64,000 nucleotides of DNA from Rhodococcus maanshanensis NBRC 100610 (GTDB lineage: Bacteria > Actinomycetota > Actinomycetes > Mycobacteriales > Mycobacteriaceae). This document shows, in pieces, positions 1-9,333 of the stretch (position 1 is its first letter; every line of letters starts with the position of its first letter). The translations under genes and the position numbers were made by a program. The notes under the pieces were generated by a model. That model had not been told where the DNA came from and did no database searches. It saw nothing but the letters and a program-made list of their open reading frames with translations. The stretch spans positions 96,103 through 160,102 of the forward strand of contig NZ_BCXA01000016.1 of the NCBI RefSeq assembly GCF_001894865.1, read 5' to 3'.

Positions 1-428
1 CCGACCGGGTGAGCAGGAACAACCCGGCCGGAAAGTGGTCGAGCGCGATCGCCTTCTGCCTGATCTCGTTCCTCGCGCTCGGCCTTGGACTCCGCCTGGA
101 CACCGGAGCACCGCAACTCGTCCTGCTGGGAATCGGAGCCTTCTTCGCCGCGGGATCGTCGGGCCCCTCCGCGGCCATGGTGGCCAGCCTGACCCACCCG
201 TCGGTGCGATCGTCCGCACTCGGCACCCTCACCGTCGCCAACAACGTGCTCGGCCTGGCGTTGGGCCCCTTCGTCATCGGTGTCCTCGCCGATCGCCTCG
301 GCCTGCTCGAGGCCCTGCAGCTGTCGCCACTGGTGTACCTCCTCGCGATGGTCGCCCTCGTCGCGGGCAAGCGGCTCTACCCCGCGGGACTCAAGAAGCT
401 CGCGGCACAGAGCGCCGCGGCGGCCTGA
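1..428 (+). CDS. MFS transporter, C-terminal part (cut by window edge)
   Basis: The reading frame is open to the left edge, so only the last ~142 residues are present. They contain about four hydrophobic membrane segments and a conserved-looking loop (GPFVIGVLADRLG) typical of the second half of a major facilitator superfamily permease. The protein ends in a short Ala/Lys-rich cytoplasmic tail. The substrate cannot be told from this fragment. A GTG at position 9 could serve as a start but would give an implausibly short transporter, so I treat it as internal. A perfect hairpin follows the stop. Confidence 0.75.
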   Translation, partial: DRVSRNNPAGKWSSAIAFCLISFLALGLGLRLDTGAPQLVLLGIGAFFAAGSSGPSAAMVASLTHPSVRSSALGTLTVANNVLGLALGPFVIGVLADRLGLLEALQLSPLVYLLAMVALVAGKRLYPAGLKKLAAQSAAAA

Positions 429-434
429 CCGTCG

Positions 435-469
435 CGAGTGGGGTTGGTTCACCGAACCAACCCCACTCG
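435..469. terminator. bidirectional hairpin terminator
   Basis: Perfect 16-bp inverted repeat (435-450 and 454-469) with a 3-nt loop, lying between the convergent MFS and HAD-phosphatase stops. There is no U-tract, as is common in actinobacteria. It probably ends transcripts from both sides. Confidence 0.75.
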
Positions 470-482
470 TGGCGTTCACACG

Positions 483-1775
483 TCAGTAGACGGTGTCGGC
501 CTGGTCCTCGATCACCGATCCGTCAGCCCTGTGGACCGCCCCCTTGCCGCCGTCCGCGGCGGTGAAGGCCTTGGTCGAGCAGGGGTAGGGCTCCGCCGCG
601 CGTTCCTTCGGATCGAGGAACATCGGATTGACCAGCCACCGCTCGTCACTGTTGTCGTAGGCGTTGCACATGAGCTCGGCGTTGTTGCGGTTGATCACCA
701 GGCGCGCCCCGGTCGCGTCCCCGAGGAACGTCACGTCGGTGACGGAGTCGCCCGCCGCGAACACCTGGCGCCGGTCGGCGGGCAACTGATCGAACGCCGC
801 GGGCCCGCTCACCCCGAACACGACCTCGTTGACCTGGCACCGCTTGCCGTCGATGTACGGGATCACCGAGTCCTCGCCGTCGCCCACACCGCCACAGCCG
901 ACGAGGTGCCTCGTCAGGACACCGTTCTCGACGACCGGGCGTACGCCCATCGCCCGTTCGGGCGCAAGGCCCAGCTCCTCCGCCCACACCCGCACCACGG
1001 GCTCCGCCGATGCGGAGATGATGCGAACATCGAAGCCGTTGGTACGCAGCACTTTCACGAGGTCGGCGATCTGCGGGTAGTACCTCACGTACCCGTCGAC
1101 CTGGGTGGTTCCCACGGTCTGCTCGGCCCCCTCCTGCGCGGCGAGGTTCTCGGTTCTTGCCGCCCTGGCGTAGTCGGCCACCTCGTCGGGCGAATGCCCA
1201 CCCATCAGCGCAACCGCCCAGGCGTACGCGGGTTTCGTCCGCCGATGGTCGTACCCGGCGAAGGCCGGCTTCCCCGACGTGGTCTCGTCGTCCAGCACGG
1301 CGACCATCTCGTCGGCGCAGTCGAGATCGGAACGGGTGGGCAGCGGGCCGCCGGGCGCCACCTCGGTGCCGCAGGCCGCCCCCAGCGCCGCGACCGCGTC
1401 CGGGGTCAGGAATCGGCTCGTCGTCGCCCAATCCGCGCCCTCGGGCTGAAGGATCTTGTCATTTTTGATCATCCAGTACGCGGTCGCGCTGCCGATGTCG
1501 TTCTTGACCACGGTGTTGTCCCAGTCGAACAACGCGAGCGGGGCACCGTTCGCGACATCACCGTCGACGCCACAGGTGCCCTTCTCCGCGATCATGCGGT
1601 CCAGCAGTTGCCGGTTCTCGCCGAACCATTCGAGCCCCGGGTCGAGAACGGCGCAGCTGCTGGTGTCGGGCGCGGCAGCGGCGGCGCCGTCACCGCCGGA
1701 CGAGCAGGATGCGGTCAGCGCGATCACGCCGGACAGGGCACACGCCCAGGCGGCGCGCGTACGGAACGACTTCAC
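483..1775 (-). CDS. HAD-family phosphatase, predicted lipoprotein
   Basis: Predicted secreted haloacid-dehalogenase-fold hydrolase of 430 residues. HAD motif I is seen as FDWDNTVVKND (DxDxT type), and the late motif as AAGDSVTDVTFLGDA, which supplies the acidic Mg2+ ligands. The N-terminus has basic residues, a hydrophobic stretch and a lipobox-like LTASC, suggesting a lipid-anchored extracytoplasmic enzyme. I chose the GTG at 1775 because AGAGGA lies 6-7 nt upstream and it starts directly at the signal sequence; the frame stays open further upstream to 1844. The substrate is unknown. Secreted HAD phosphatases of this type often act on small phosphate esters such as phosphocholine or phosphoethanolamine. 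That would suit the neighbouring ethanolamine genes, but it is only a suggestion. Confidence 0.8.
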   Translation of the reverse strand: MKSFRTRAAWACALSGVIALTASCSSGGDGAAAAAPDTSSCAVLDPGLEWFGENRQLLDRMIAEKGTCGVDGDVANGAPLALFDWDNTVVKNDIGSATAYWMIKNDKILQPEGADWATTSRFLTPDAVAALGAACGTEVAPGGPLPTRSDLDCADEMVAVLDDETTSGKPAFAGYDHRRTKPAYAWAVALMGGHSPDEVADYARAARTENLAAQEGAEQTVGTTQVDGYVRYYPQIADLVKVLRTNGFDVRIISASAEPVVRVWAEELGLAPERAMGVRPVVENGVLTRHLVGCGGVGDGEDSVIPYIDGKRCQVNEVVFGVSGPAAFDQLPADRRQVFAAGDSVTDVTFLGDATGARLVINRNNAELMCNAYDNSDERWLVNPMFLDPKERAAEPYPCSTKAFTAADGGKGAVHRADGSVIEDQADTVY

Positions 1776-1885
1776 CAGGAATCCTCTTTCTCGAGTGGTG
1801 CGGGCGCGCGGGAGCACGCCGGCACATGAATCACGTGGAAACACAGTGGCGACGAAGGGAGGACCTCTCGGCTGGGCCGAGCAGG

Positions 1886-2683
1886 TCAGTCGAGGGTCAG
1901 AACCTCTCCTGAGGACAACGTGTCGGACCGCGAGGTGTCCTTGAGGTCGACTCCGGAGCGTCCCAGCTTTCGGGCGCCGGACACCAAGCCCGCCACCACC
2001 TTTGCGGCCTGGGCGTAGCCGAGTCCCTCCGGCGGGTGGATGTTGGAGACGCAGTTTCGATCGGCATCGGTGCGACCGGGCCGGGGTAGATGCGTCAGGT
2101 AGATGCCGAGGCTGTCCGCCACCGACAGTCCCGGCCGCTCCCCGATCAACACGATCAGCGTCCGGACCCCCATCGCCTCGGCGATGTGGTCACCGAGCGC
2201 CACCCGCGCCTCCGTCGCGATCACCGGCGGCGCGAGCGAGTACCTGTCCGAGAGTTCCTCGGCCAGCGCTCCCAGCAGCGCGGCACCGTGATCCATCAGG
2301 GCTCGGGGCGAGAGACCGTCCCCGAGAACGAAACCCAGGTCGGCGCCGCTGCGCGGCACACCCGCCAGATCGGCGGGCAGTCGACCGAGGTCTGGCCTGC
2401 GCAGGTACTCGGCGCGGCTGCCTGCCCGGCTCGTCACCCGCACGGGACTGCCGAGCCCGAGCGCCTCGACCTGCTGCGACAGCACATCGGTGTCCAACGG
2501 TAGGTGCACCGCATCGCGGGCCGCGGCGTGTGCGGCGCGGAACTCGAGCACCCGGTCGGTCGGCAGCGAGTCCCCGGCCCGGCCGAGCCCGATCCGGGAC
2601 TGCGTGCTGAGCCGCAGCTCCTCCCAGAAGTCCCGTGGCTCCGCGTCGGCCCGTGCCGTACCCGTACGCTTCTCGAGGTTCAC
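1886..2683 (-). CDS. eutC: ethanolamine ammonia-lyase small subunit EutC
   Basis: Light subunit (265 aa) of the adenosylcobalamin-dependent lyase that converts ethanolamine to acetaldehyde and ammonia. The family-typical N-terminal region (TQSRIGLGRAGDSLPT) and the C-terminal block with NCVSNIHPPEGLGY are present. It starts at a GTG that overlaps the eutB stop by four bases (GTGA at 2680-2683), so its translation is coupled to eutB. It is the last gene of the permease-eutB-eutC unit. No microcompartment shell genes are nearby, so the acetaldehyde is probably handled free in the cytoplasm by the aldehyde dehydrogenase upstream. Confidence 0.95.
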   Translation of the reverse strand: MNLEKRTGTARADAEPRDFWEELRLSTQSRIGLGRAGDSLPTDRVLEFRAAHAAARDAVHLPLDTDVLSQQVEALGLGSPVRVTSRAGSRAEYLRRPDLGRLPADLAGVPRSGADLGFVLGDGLSPRALMDHGAALLGALAEELSDRYSLAPPVIATEARVALGDHIAEAMGVRTLIVLIGERPGLSVADSLGIYLTHLPRPGRTDADRNCVSNIHPPEGLGYAQAAKVVAGLVSGARKLGRSGVDLKDTSRSDTLSSGEVLTLD

Positions 2684-4092
2684 AGCGCCCCCGTCAGAGC
2701 GCGCAGCGGTGAGGCCGCCGCGTCCACCGGGAGGACCCGGCCCGCCGCGTCGGTCATGCCGAGCCGATGCAGCCAGGCCTCGAACTCCGGGGCGGGCCGC
2801 AGGCCGAGCACCTGCCGGACGTACAGCGCGTCATGGAAGCTCAGGCTCTGATAGCCGAGCATCACGTCGTCCGCTCCCGGCACCGCGATGACGAACGCCG
2901 CCCCCGCCGCGCCGAGGAGGGTGAGCAGGGTGTCCATGTCGTCCTGGTCGGCCTCGGCGTGGTTGGTGTAGCAGACGTCGACGCCCATCGGCAGCCCGAG
3001 CAGCTTCCCGCAGAAGTGGTCCTCCAGCCCGGCCCTGATGATCTGCTTGCCGTCGTACAGGTACTCCGGACCGATGAAACCCACCACCGTGTTGACCAGG
3101 AGCGGTTCCAGGTCGCGGGCCACCGCGTAGGCGCGCGTCTCCAGCGTCTGCTGGTCCACGGGACGCCCACCGGTGCCGAGGTGGGCACCCGCGCTCAGCG
3201 CGGAGCCCTGGCCGGTCTCCAGGTACATGACGTTGTTGCCGACGGTGCCCCTCCCGAGCGAGCGCCCCGCGGCGTTGGCCTCCCGCAGCAGCGGCACCGT
3301 GACACCGAAGCTCGCGTTCGCGCCCTCGGTGCCCGCGATGGACTGGAACACCAGGTCCACCGGCACGCCCGCCTCGATCAGTTCCATCGTGGTGGTGACG
3401 TGGGAGAGCACGCAGGACTGGGTGGGGATCTCGAATCGCTGCCGGATCTCGTCGAGCAGGTGGAGCAGGTCCGAGGTGGCGTGCGGCGAGTCGGTTGCCG
3501 GGTTGATCCCGATCACCGCGTCGCCGCAGCCGAGCAGCAGCCCGTCCAGCGTGGCGGCCGCGATGCCGCGCGGGTCGTCGGTCGGATGGTTGGGCTGCAG
3601 CCGGGTGCTCAACCTGCCGGGCAGCCCGACCGTGGTCCGGAAACCCGCGGTGACCACGGCCGCCCGCGCGACCGCGATGAGGTCCTGGTTCCGCATGATC
3701 TTGCTGACCGCCGCCACCATCTCCGGCGTCAGCCCCGGCGCGACCGCCCGCAGCGTGGTGGCCGCGTCGTCACCCGCGGCCACCTCGAGCAGCCAGTCGC
3801 GCAGACCCCCGACCGTCAGGTGCGAGATCGGCTGGAACGCAGCGCGATCGTGCGAGTCGATGATCAGCCTGGTGACCTCGTCGGTCTCGTACGGCACCAG
3901 CAACTCGTGCAGGAACGTCTCGAGCGGGACGTCGGCGAGTGCCCACTGCGCCGCCGCGCGCTCGGCATCGGAGGCGGCCGCGCACCCGGCCAGCTCGTCA
4001 CCGCTGCGCAGCGGGGTCGCCTTGGCCATCAGCTCGACGAGCCCGTCGAAGCTGTGGGTGGTGCCGCCGATCGTCTGGCTGTAGTGCGTCAT
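2680..4092 (-). CDS. eutB: ethanolamine ammonia-lyase large subunit EutB
   Basis: Catalytic TIM-barrel subunit (470 aa, about the usual length) of the B12-dependent ethanolamine ammonia-lyase. Family blocks are visible throughout, including GNNVMYLETGQGSALSAGAH, the GPEYLYDGKQIIRAGLEDHF region and CYTNHAEADQDDMD near the C-terminus. The ATG at 4092 overlaps the permease stop by four bases (4089-4092), and its own stop overlaps the eutC start, so the three genes form one tightly coupled operon. I found no reactivating factor (EutA) or shell genes in the window. I also saw no recognisable cobalamin riboswitch ahead of the operon. Confidence 0.96.
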   Translation of the reverse strand: MTHYSQTIGGTTHSFDGLVELMAKATPLRSGDELAGCAAASDAERAAAQWALADVPLETFLHELLVPYETDEVTRLIIDSHDRAAFQPISHLTVGGLRDWLLEVAAGDDAATTLRAVAPGLTPEMVAAVSKIMRNQDLIAVARAAVVTAGFRTTVGLPGRLSTRLQPNHPTDDPRGIAAATLDGLLLGCGDAVIGINPATDSPHATSDLLHLLDEIRQRFEIPTQSCVLSHVTTTMELIEAGVPVDLVFQSIAGTEGANASFGVTVPLLREANAAGRSLGRGTVGNNVMYLETGQGSALSAGAHLGTGGRPVDQQTLETRAYAVARDLEPLLVNTVVGFIGPEYLYDGKQIIRAGLEDHFCGKLLGLPMGVDVCYTNHAEADQDDMDTLLTLLGAAGAAFVIAVPGADDVMLGYQSLSFHDALYVRQVLGLRPAPEFEAWLHRLGMTDAAGRVLPVDAAASPLRALTGAL

Positions 4093-5522
4093 TCGAGTTC
4101 TTCTTCCGCCTTCGCGAGAATCGCGAACTCCTCATCGGGCGAGTTGGCCACCAGGTGGTGCCGGCTGTAGAAGCCGAAGTAGGCCATGAAGGCGCCGAAC
4201 GCGACCACGGTCCACATCGCCGCGGTCGGGTCGACCAGGAAGGTCGCGATCACCGCCGCGATGGCGATCACCAGAGCGAAGGACGTCGTGACGATGCCGC
4301 CCGGGGTGCGGTACGGACGCGGCATGCCCGGCTCACGCTTGCGGAGCACGATGTGGCTGATCATCATCAGCACGTAGCTGACCGCCGCGCCCAGCACCGC
4401 CATGTTGAGCAGCATCGCGCCCTCGCCGGTGAGCGAGAGGATGAAGCCGATGACGCCGGGGACGATCAACGCGAGTGTCGGGGCCTTGCGGGAGTTCGTC
4501 ACCGAGAGCCGGGTCGGCAGGTACCCGGCGCGCGAGAGCGCGAAGGTCTGGCGGGAGTACGCGTACATGATCGAGAAGAAGCTCGCGACCAGGCCCGCCA
4601 GGCCGATGTAGTTGACGGCCTTGGCCGCTCCGCCGTCACCGAGCGCCTGCACCAGCGGGTTGCCCGAGGTCGACAGGGCCTCGGCTCCGAGCGCGCCGGT
4701 GGCGAGGAAGAGCACGGATGCCCCGGTGATGATCAGGAGCAGCATGCTGATGATGATGCCCTTCGGCACGTTCTTCTCGGGCTCGCGAGCTTCCTCCGCT
4801 GCGAGCGGAACACCCTCCACCGCAAGGAAGAACCAGATCGCGAACGGCACGGCGGCCCAGATCCCGAACCAACCGAAGGGCAGGAAGCTGGAGCTACCCG
4901 CGGCGCCGGGGTCGGCCGCGATGTCGGTCAGGTTGCTCGGGTCGAACAGGCCCCACGCGGACACCGCGAACACGACGAGGCCGACCAGCGCGATCGCGGT
5001 GATCACGAACATCGCCTTCAGCGCCTCACCGGCGCCGGTCAGGTGGATTCCGATGAAGATGGCGTAGACGGCGAGATAGACCCACCAGCCGTCGGTGATC
5101 CCGAACAGGTCCAATGACTCGACGTAGCCGCCGATGAAGGTGGCGATCGCGGCCGGTGCGATCGCATACTCGATGAGAATTGCTGTGCCGGTTGCGAATC
5201 CGCCCCATGGTCCGAGCGCTCGCCTAGCGAACGTGTAGCCGCCGCCCGCGGCGGGCAACGCGGAGGACATCTCGGCCATGCCGAGCACCATCGCCAGGTA
5301 CATGCCGGCGATGACGACGCCCGCGATGAGCAGACCGCCGAAGCCGCCCTCGGCCAGCCCGTTGTTCCACCCGGCGTAGTCACCGGAGATCACGTAGCTC
5401 ACGCCGAGCCCGGCCAGCAGCAACCAGCCGGCGGAGCCCGACTTGAGCGTCCGCTTCGCGAGATACTCACTGTCCTCGTTGTGGAAGTCCTCGTGCGAGG
5501 CCTTCTTGGTGGTGATCGCCAT
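4089..5522 (-). CDS. eat: ethanolamine permease, APC superfamily
   Basis: Inner-membrane amino acid/polyamine/organocation transporter of 477 aa with about 12 hydrophobic segments. The N-terminal GVSYVISGDYAGWNNGLAEG is characteristic of ethanolamine permeases, and translational coupling to eutB and eutC supports ethanolamine as substrate. A strong ribosome site (GGAGG, 5 nt before the ATG) marks the start at 5522. The C-terminus is charged and cytoplasmic. It is probably the first gene of the permease-eutB-eutC transcript. The 120-nt gap to the DUF779 gene upstream may hold a promoter, although read-through from the aldehyde dehydrogenase is possible. Confidence 0.92.
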   Translation of the reverse strand: MAITTKKASHEDFHNEDSEYLAKRTLKSGSAGWLLLAGLGVSYVISGDYAGWNNGLAEGGFGGLLIAGVVIAGMYLAMVLGMAEMSSALPAAGGGYTFARRALGPWGGFATGTAILIEYAIAPAAIATFIGGYVESLDLFGITDGWWVYLAVYAIFIGIHLTGAGEALKAMFVITAIALVGLVVFAVSAWGLFDPSNLTDIAADPGAAGSSSFLPFGWFGIWAAVPFAIWFFLAVEGVPLAAEEAREPEKNVPKGIIISMLLLIITGASVLFLATGALGAEALSTSGNPLVQALGDGGAAKAVNYIGLAGLVASFFSIMYAYSRQTFALSRAGYLPTRLSVTNSRKAPTLALIVPGVIGFILSLTGEGAMLLNMAVLGAAVSYVLMMISHIVLRKREPGMPRPYRTPGGIVTTSFALVIAIAAVIATFLVDPTAAMWTVVAFGAFMAYFGFYSRHHLVANSPDEEFAILAKAEEELE

Positions 5523-5642
5523 GGCGACCTCCTTCTCCTAGTGAATGATCACACGACACCGGCGGCGCCACCAGGGGCGACGCGGCTGCGCACAGTCTCG
5601 AAGATCTATGTCATGAATTGATGTCCACGGGGTAACGGCTGT

Positions 5643-6185
5643 TCAGTTCCTCGGGCCACCGGGGACGGGACAGGCATCGACCGCCTCGGCGACCACCTGG
5701 GGTTCGGCGGGCGGCTCGGGACGCCGCCCTTCCTCCCAGCTCTGCCCGGTGATCGGTTCGGTCTCGGTGAGCGCGACGGTCTCCTCTGCCGTGAACGCGC
5801 GGGCCCGGCTCAGGAAGCGCACGCCCTCCGGCGCCTCGAGGCTGAAACCCGAACCGCGCCCGGGGACCACGTCCAGCACCAGCTGGGTGTGTTGCCAGGC
5901 CTCGAACTGCGTGCCCGAGATCCACACGGGGACAGCGTCATCACCGTCGGGAGTCGAGCTCGGCACCTCGCCGGCCCCGAGCCGCAGGTCGAGCAGGCCG
6001 ACCAGGACGTCACGGTCCCCGACGATGAATTCGCCTGCGGGATAACACATCGGAGCCGAGCCGTCGCAGCATCCGCCGGACTGGTGCATCATCAGCGGTC
6101 CGTGCATCCCGCCGAGGCGACGGAGCAGGTCCATCGCCGCCGCGGTCGCGACGATCCGGCCGGGCACCGTCATCGGGTCCGCCAT
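5643..6185 (-). CDS. DUF779 protein, aldehyde-dehydrogenase partner
   Basis: DUF779 family protein of 180 aa. The signature QSGGCCDGSAPMCYPAGEF, with its adjacent cysteines, lies near residues 33-53, and WISGTQFEAWQHTQLVLDVV follows about 50 residues later. Members of this family are almost always encoded beside acetaldehyde dehydrogenases; their biochemical role is not settled. The ATG at 6185 has an excellent GGAGG 6 nt upstream. A longer frame reaches 6284 but runs through the hairpin-rich spacer and has no ribosome site. The gene lies 154 nt downstream of the aldehyde dehydrogenase, with strong hairpins in between. Confidence 0.88.
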   Translation of the reverse strand: MADPMTVPGRIVATAAAMDLLRRLGGMHGPLMMHQSGGCCDGSAPMCYPAGEFIVGDRDVLVGLLDLRLGAGEVPSSTPDGDDAVPVWISGTQFEAWQHTQLVLDVVPGRGSGFSLEAPEGVRFLSRARAFTAEETVALTETEPITGQSWEEGRRPEPPAEPQVVAEAVDACPVPGGPRN

Positions 6186-6213
6186 CGGAACCTCCGTCTC
6201 GGCGAGAAGTGGA

Positions 6214-6298
6214 GACACGGCGCCCGCCTCGGGGGGATGAGCGGGCGCCGTGTCGTGGTCACGGCGCCCGCCGCAGGGGGGCATTGGCGAGCGCCGTG
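6214..6298. other. intercistronic hairpins between aldehyde dehydrogenase and DUF779 genes
   Basis: Perfect 14-bp inverted repeat (6214-6227 with 6241-6254), followed by a second 8-bp stem (6260-6267 with 6291-6298). Both are GC-rich and share the CGGCGCCCGC core. They sit in the spacer of two co-directional genes and could act as a partial terminator or mRNA-stabilising processing structure, giving unequal expression. Confidence 0.6.
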
Positions 6299-6339
6299 CG
6301 ATCGTGGGCTCGGGCCTGGAGAGGCCTGGGCCTGGCGGA

Positions 6340-7863
<1,524 letters not shown>

Positions 7864-7980
7864 CGAAGGCTCCTCGTGGTGTGCTGTCTCTCCCCTGCCG
7901 ACGACGCGGGTGTCGCCCCGGGGGTGTGATTCAGAACACTAGGATCGCGAGGGTTGCAACAACGTTGCGTCCGGTGGAGC
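7864..7980 (-). promoter_or_regulatory. aldehyde dehydrogenase promoter region with inverted repeat
   Basis: This 117-nt gap separates the GAF regulator stop from the dehydrogenase start. At 7956-7968 lies GCAAC-AAC-GTTGC, perfect 5-bp arms around a 3-nt centre, inside a run of related TTGCAAC/GTTGC half-sites. It is a plausible operator for the regulator encoded immediately upstream. No confident -10/-35 pair was identified. Confidence 0.4.
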
Positions 7981-9294
7981 TCAGACCCCCAGCCGCCGGT
8001 CGAGCGTCTCGATCCGAGACTTGACCTGGTCATACATCGGCGATCGGCGGTCCATCGAGGACAGGTATGCGGCCCATGCGCCGGTGTCCTCCCTGCCCTC
8101 GACCGTGCTCGTCCACTTGGCGAGCAGGCCCTGGTCGCCCGCCCGCAGCAGCGCCGCACGCATGCGGCCGCGCAGGTCGTTCCTGATGTCCTCGACCCCG
8201 GGCGCGACCGAGCCCGGCAACACCGGGCCGCGATAGACCCGGAGAGCTGCGGCCGCGTCACCGCGGTCGAGCGCGCGGCGGACCTCGTCCACGTCCGAGC
8301 CGAGTTCCGTCAGCAACCGATACGGACGGGACCCGAGTCCTGCGGCGCCGAACACCTTGCGCAACCGCGACATCTCCGCCCGGATCGTCACCGAGTCCAG
8401 TTCCGACTCGTCGAGCAGCACCGCGAGGTGGTCGGAGCTGAGCCCCTCGGGGTGTTCGGACAGCAGCAGCAGGATCTCGGCGTGCCGCTGCGAGAGGCTC
8501 GTCCGGTCGCCGTCCCGCACCAGGGTCGGCCGCTCGGATCCGAGAACCTGGAGGCGCGGTGAGGTGTCGCCGAGCAGCCGGGGCGAGTTCAGCAGGTGCA
8601 GGCGTAGCTCGGACTCGGCAGCGGCGACGGTGGCCCGGATCAACGAGAGCACCTCGGGCACCGCGACCCGCGGCCCGCCGGTGATGTCGATGGCGCCGAG
8701 GATCTGGCCGCTCATCGGGTCGTGGACCGGAGCCGCGGAGCAGCTCCAATCGTGGACCGTGCGGCTGAAGTGCTCGGCCTCGAAGATCTGCACGCAGTGG
8801 TCGAGCGCGAGCGCGGTCCCCGGGGCGTTGGTGCCGACGCGGTCCTCGCTCCAGTCGGCCCCCTCCACGAAGTTCATCGCGAGCGCCCTGTCCTTTGCCT
8901 GCGAGTCACCCTCCACCCAGAGCAGGCGCCCCTCGGCGTCGCTGATCGCGACGAGCAGGCCGGTGTCGGCGGCGTCGTCGACCAGCAGCTTGCGGACCAC
9001 GGGACGGATCAGTGCCATCGGGTGCGCGGAGCGGTATCGCTCCAGTTCGACGCCGTCGAGGTCGACGCCGTCGCCGACGGCATCGGGGTTCACGCCCTTG
9101 TTCCGGCTGCGCAGCCACGAATCGAGGACGACCGACCGGACCGGGTCGTGCCCTGCGGCCGCGGGATCGACTGGTTGTCCCTGGCCACCGTCGACGAACG
9201 ACCTGTGGGCAGACGACATCAATCGCGCGAGTTGCGCGACATCATCGCCCGGCCGTACGGCAATCCAGGGGTTGCCGTGCGTTGCTCTGGTCAA
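7981..9294 (-). CDS. GAF-domain transcriptional regulator, AcoR-like without AAA+ domain
   Basis: Regulator of 437 aa. The N-terminal half carries the GAF-type sensor segments seen in AcoR proteins: DSWLRSRNKGVNPD near residue 60, then GADWSEDRVGTNAPGTAL. The central sigma-54 AAA+ domain of true AcoR is absent. The C-terminal part instead holds a helix-turn-helix region (LSQRHAEILLLLSEHPEGLS) and a helical extension. I chose the TTG at 9294 because GGAGGA sits 6 nt before it; the frame runs on to 9321. It lies directly upstream of the aldehyde dehydrogenase and probably controls it in response to acetaldehyde, ethanol or ethanolamine. Confidence 0.82.
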   Translation of the reverse strand: MTRATHGNPWIAVRPGDDVAQLARLMSSAHRSFVDGGQGQPVDPAAAGHDPVRSVVLDSWLRSRNKGVNPDAVGDGVDLDGVELERYRSAHPMALIRPVVRKLLVDDAADTGLLVAISDAEGRLLWVEGDSQAKDRALAMNFVEGADWSEDRVGTNAPGTALALDHCVQIFEAEHFSRTVHDWSCSAAPVHDPMSGQILGAIDITGGPRVAVPEVLSLIRATVAAAESELRLHLLNSPRLLGDTSPRLQVLGSERPTLVRDGDRTSLSQRHAEILLLLSEHPEGLSSDHLAVLLDESELDSVTIRAEMSRLRKVFGAAGLGSRPYRLLTELGSDVDEVRRALDRGDAAAALRVYRGPVLPGSVAPGVEDIRNDLRGRMRAALLRAGDQGLLAKWTSTVEGREDTGAWAAYLSSMDRRSPMYDQVKSRIETLDRRLGV

Positions 9295-9333
9295 TCGAGT
9301 TCCTCCGTGACGTCCCACCAACTGTAACGCCGG

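Noticed and set aside
5523..5642. Possible cobalamin riboswitch before the ethanolamine permease/EutBC genes
   Set aside because: Only 120 nt are available and I could not find the conserved B12-box sequence, so I do not claim one.
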